Of a stretch of DNA of 64,000 nt, positions 61,867-64,000 are shown one piece after another. The stretch is taken from positions 1,061,730 through 1,125,729 of the forward strand of contig CAIIXF020000007.1 of NCBI GenBank assembly GCA_903813345.2, given 5' to 3'. The notes below the pieces were generated by a model that did not search any database, had not been told where the DNA came from, and saw only the letters and a list, made by a program, of their open reading frames with translations. The translations under genes were made by a program, and so were the position numbers. The stretch is from Owenia fusiformis. Taxonomy: Eukaryota; Annelida; Polychaeta; Sabellida; Oweniidae. The number at the start of each line of letters is the position of its first letter. Position 1 is the first letter of the stretch.

Positions 61867-63055
61867 ATGACTTCTTCAAAGGCATCTATAATGAACCTTA
61901 TAGAGAGGCGTCTCAGTCTTGCCTTCAGAGAACTCAATGAGATGCCAGATAACTTGGTACAAAAGCATGGTCTTTACCTTGAGGAACTTGATATCAGTAA
62001 CAACAAAATCACATATCCTTTTAAAATATGTGCACATAATTGTTTAAATCAATGCTGATACAGATTACGACAGAAGATGTTTTTCAAGAAAAACAAAGAA
62101 ACCAAAACATTCTGCAAGATGTGCACTGCAGTAAAATAGGAATTTCACATATACTGTAGCACCTACATGTACAGGGTGTCTCAAAAATTGTTCCCAAATT
62201 AAATGGGAATAACTTTTTTCCTTCATTGAAAAATGTTGAACTAATTGCACATGATCATGTACTTTCAAGACATGACATGATCAAGAGAATTCATTTTCCA
62301 ATCAGTAGTTTAAACTTCTTAGAAAATTTACATGATGTGCACTTGGTAACTTCCATCACAATTATTGAATACAATTTCAATGGATGATTGTTCTAAAACA
62401 AATTTTTCTCAAAAACTAAATTGAATTACCTGGTGAAATGATATGATAATCAAACTGTGTGTCAGATTACTTCATTTCAAAAATATTCCTTCATCAATTG
62501 ATCTCAGGGTTATTTTATGTTATGTTTGTCTCTGTATACAATATAGTTTGAAACATAGATTGGGTGATGGTACCAAAACAAGCTTTTCACTTAAATTAAA
62601 CACAGTTACTTGGTTACATTCCCAGATCTTTATGCTAATACTAAGTTGTCTGTCAGAAGACCAGATTTCAAGGGTTTTCCCTTTTCCTTACAGAGTTACT
62701 TTTTGTTTCTGTACAATTTCTTTTGGGACACCCTGTATGCATTATATCCAGGTTCCAGTATGTATTGAAGGATGTACCTACATCCCAGTAAGATGTGATA
62801 CCGACTAAAACTTCTTAGAGTAACAGTTAGGTTAATCCTACACACTTTAATTCATTGAAGGTAGAAGTACATAGTTACTGGACAATCCAAAGTTCTATTC
62901 CTTAACTGATCTAACAGATTACAGGTTTTTGTTAGAACTGCCCAAGCTTACAACTCTTATACTGGACAGCAATGGACTGCAATCTCATGTAAAATTCCCA
63001 ACTCTCTCTACATTATCCACATTGTGGGTGAACCATAACAGAATCAACAACTTGG
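61867..63055 (+). CDS. Leucine-rich-repeat protein, first two coding exons (partial)
   Basis: Exon 61867-62012 starts MTSSKASIMNLIERRLSLAF (acceptor TATTTTTAG at 61799 gives a short 5' UTR in the same exon) and exon 62916-63055 follows. Joined, the peptide runs LEELDISNNKITDYRFLLEL, then PKLTTLILDSNGL and PTLSTLWVNHNRINNL: three LRR units in register across the junction. The intron between is AT-AC (separate entry). Exon 2 ends at donor GTAAGA with one base of a codon; later exons lie outside the window. It resembles small LRR proteins such as LRMDA, but that is a weak recollection, so no symbol is given. Head-to-head with SMU1. Confidence 0.8.
62013..62915 (+). other. U12-type AT-AC intron
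   Basis: The 5' splice site after ...AAAATCAC is ATATCCTTTT, the U12 AT-AC donor consensus. TTCCTTAAC at 62898-62906 is the exact U12 branch-point consensus. The 3' end CTAAC at 62911-62915 lies about 10 nt beyond the branch A, as usual for minor introns. Only this AC joint gives the frame AC+A GAT TAC AGG (T-D-Y-R) that keeps the LRR pattern; no GT-AG pair does. Length 903 bp, including a 564-bp MITE. Confidence 0.85.
62172..62735. mobile_element. Mariner-type MITE inside the AT-AC intron
   Basis: The left end CAGGGTGTCTCAAAAATTGT and the inverted right end CAGGGTGTCCCAAAAGAAAT are flanked by TA (62170-62171, 62736-62737). No coding capacity. It makes up about 60% of the U12-type intron. 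Confidence 0.82.
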
Positions 63056-63194
63056 GTAAGAGGAAACCCCATGTGTTTTTAAATGCCACTTAATTTGATG
63101 TGTATATAGTAAAACATGTATCATATCAGAGCAATTAATACATTCACAGTTTCTATCAGTCTCAATTTTTTATTTTCCATTAATTCACTTGTTA

Positions 63195-64000
63195 AAAAAC
63201 CTTGAAATGAACATCTACTACGTTGAAACAAACATCTACTATGTTGAAATGAAAATCTACTACGTTGAAATGAAAATCTACTACGTTGAAACGAACATCT
63301 ACTACGTTGAAATGAACATCTACTACGTTGAAATGAACATCTACTACGTTGAAATGAAAATCTACTACGTTGAAATGAAAATCTACTACGTTGAAACGAA
63401 CATCTACTACCTTGAAATGAACATCTACTACGTTGAAACGAACATCTACTACGTTGAAATGAACATCTACTACGTTGAAATGAACATCTACTACGTTGAA
63501 ATGAACATCTACTCCTTGAAATGAACATCTACTACGTAGAAACGAACATCTACTACGTTGAATTGAACATCTACTACGTTGAAATGAACATCTACTATGT
63601 TGAAATGAACATCTACTACGTTGAAATGAACATCTACTATGTTGAAATGAAAATCTACTACGTTGAAATGAACATCTACTACGTTGAAATGAACATCTAC
63701 TACGTTGAAATGAACATCTACTACGTTGAAATGAACATCTACTACGTTGAAATGAACATCTACTACATTGAAATGAACATCTACTATGTTGAAATGAAAA
63801 TCTACTACGTTGAAATGAACATCTACTACGTTGAAATGAACATCTACTACGTTGAAATGAACATCTACTACGTTGAAATGAACATCTACTACCTTGAAAT
63901 GAACATCTACTACGTTGAAATGAACATCTACTACGTTGAAATGAACATCTACTACTTTGAAATGAACATCTACTACATTGAAATGAACATCTACTACGTT
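63195..64000. repeat. 21-bp minisatellite, ~38 copies, continues past window
   Basis: The unit is ATGAACATCTACTACGTTGA plus A, with a few base variants (AAAATC for AACATC; TATGTT; CCTTGAA). Because 21 is divisible by three, both strands stay open for over 100 codons; these frames are by-products. The array starts 140 bp after LRR exon 2 and reaches the window edge. Confidence 0.95.

Noticed and set aside
62898-62922. Conventional GT-AG intron ending at CTAACAG before ATTACAGG
   Set aside because: It would start the exon at ATTAC and, with any GT near 61995-62030, breaks the frame or the LRR pattern; the AT-AC joint fits frame, branch point and donor together.
63121-63528. Open frames on both strands in the 21-bp array
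   Set aside because: Period is a multiple of three, so frames stay open by construction on both strands.

Overview
The window looks like nuclear DNA of a marine invertebrate, most likely a mollusc (a bivalve is a reasonable guess). It is AT-rich, genes have GT-AG introns plus one apparent AT-AC intron, minisatellites are abundant, and there are many mariner, pogo, hAT and TTAA-type DNA elements. No bacterial operon structure is visible. The species call is inference.

Left part (1-13.5 kb): a dispersed repeat, a decayed pogo-like element, a 69-bp minisatellite (about 33 copies), a 46-bp minisatellite and a mariner relic. Between these lie three minus-strand exons of an astacin-type (M12A) protein whose zinc-binding residues all appear to be replaced. 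From 13.5 to 23.5 kb is a complete seven-exon minus-strand NDUFA10 gene (complex I subunit, deoxynucleoside-kinase fold, 402 aa). Its 7-kb intron 3 contains an intronless secreted PAN plus fibrinogen-domain gene and a 31-bp minisatellite split by a TTAA-targeting element.

Middle (23.6-34.3 kb): no genes recognised. It holds a 5.4-kb non-coding structure bounded by about 130-bp inverted arms, CCCGCGAATT-rich repeats, a 0.43-kb duplication and one copy of a dispersed GGTCATTGAAGGTC repeat.

Right part (34.4-60.2 kb): a complete twelve-exon minus-strand SMU1 gene (spliceosomal WD40 protein, 513 aa, reconstructed with all splice phases consistent). The first part of its exon 3, with the splice acceptor, has been tandemly copied ten more times in intron 2. 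The same 15.6-kb intron holds, on the opposite strand, two intronless TRPV-like cation-channel genes, a near-intact mariner whose transposase has an intron, and several non-autonomous elements. Head-to-head with SMU1 on the plus strand starts a leucine-rich-repeat gene whose first coding intron has U12-type AT-AC signals. The window ends inside a 21-bp minisatellite in that gene.

The genes do not form a pathway. What links them is architecture: nested genes in long introns, and introns heavily remodelled by tandem and inverted repeats. The two splicing-related observations (SMU1 exon-acceptor array; AT-AC intron next door) are the most worth checking.
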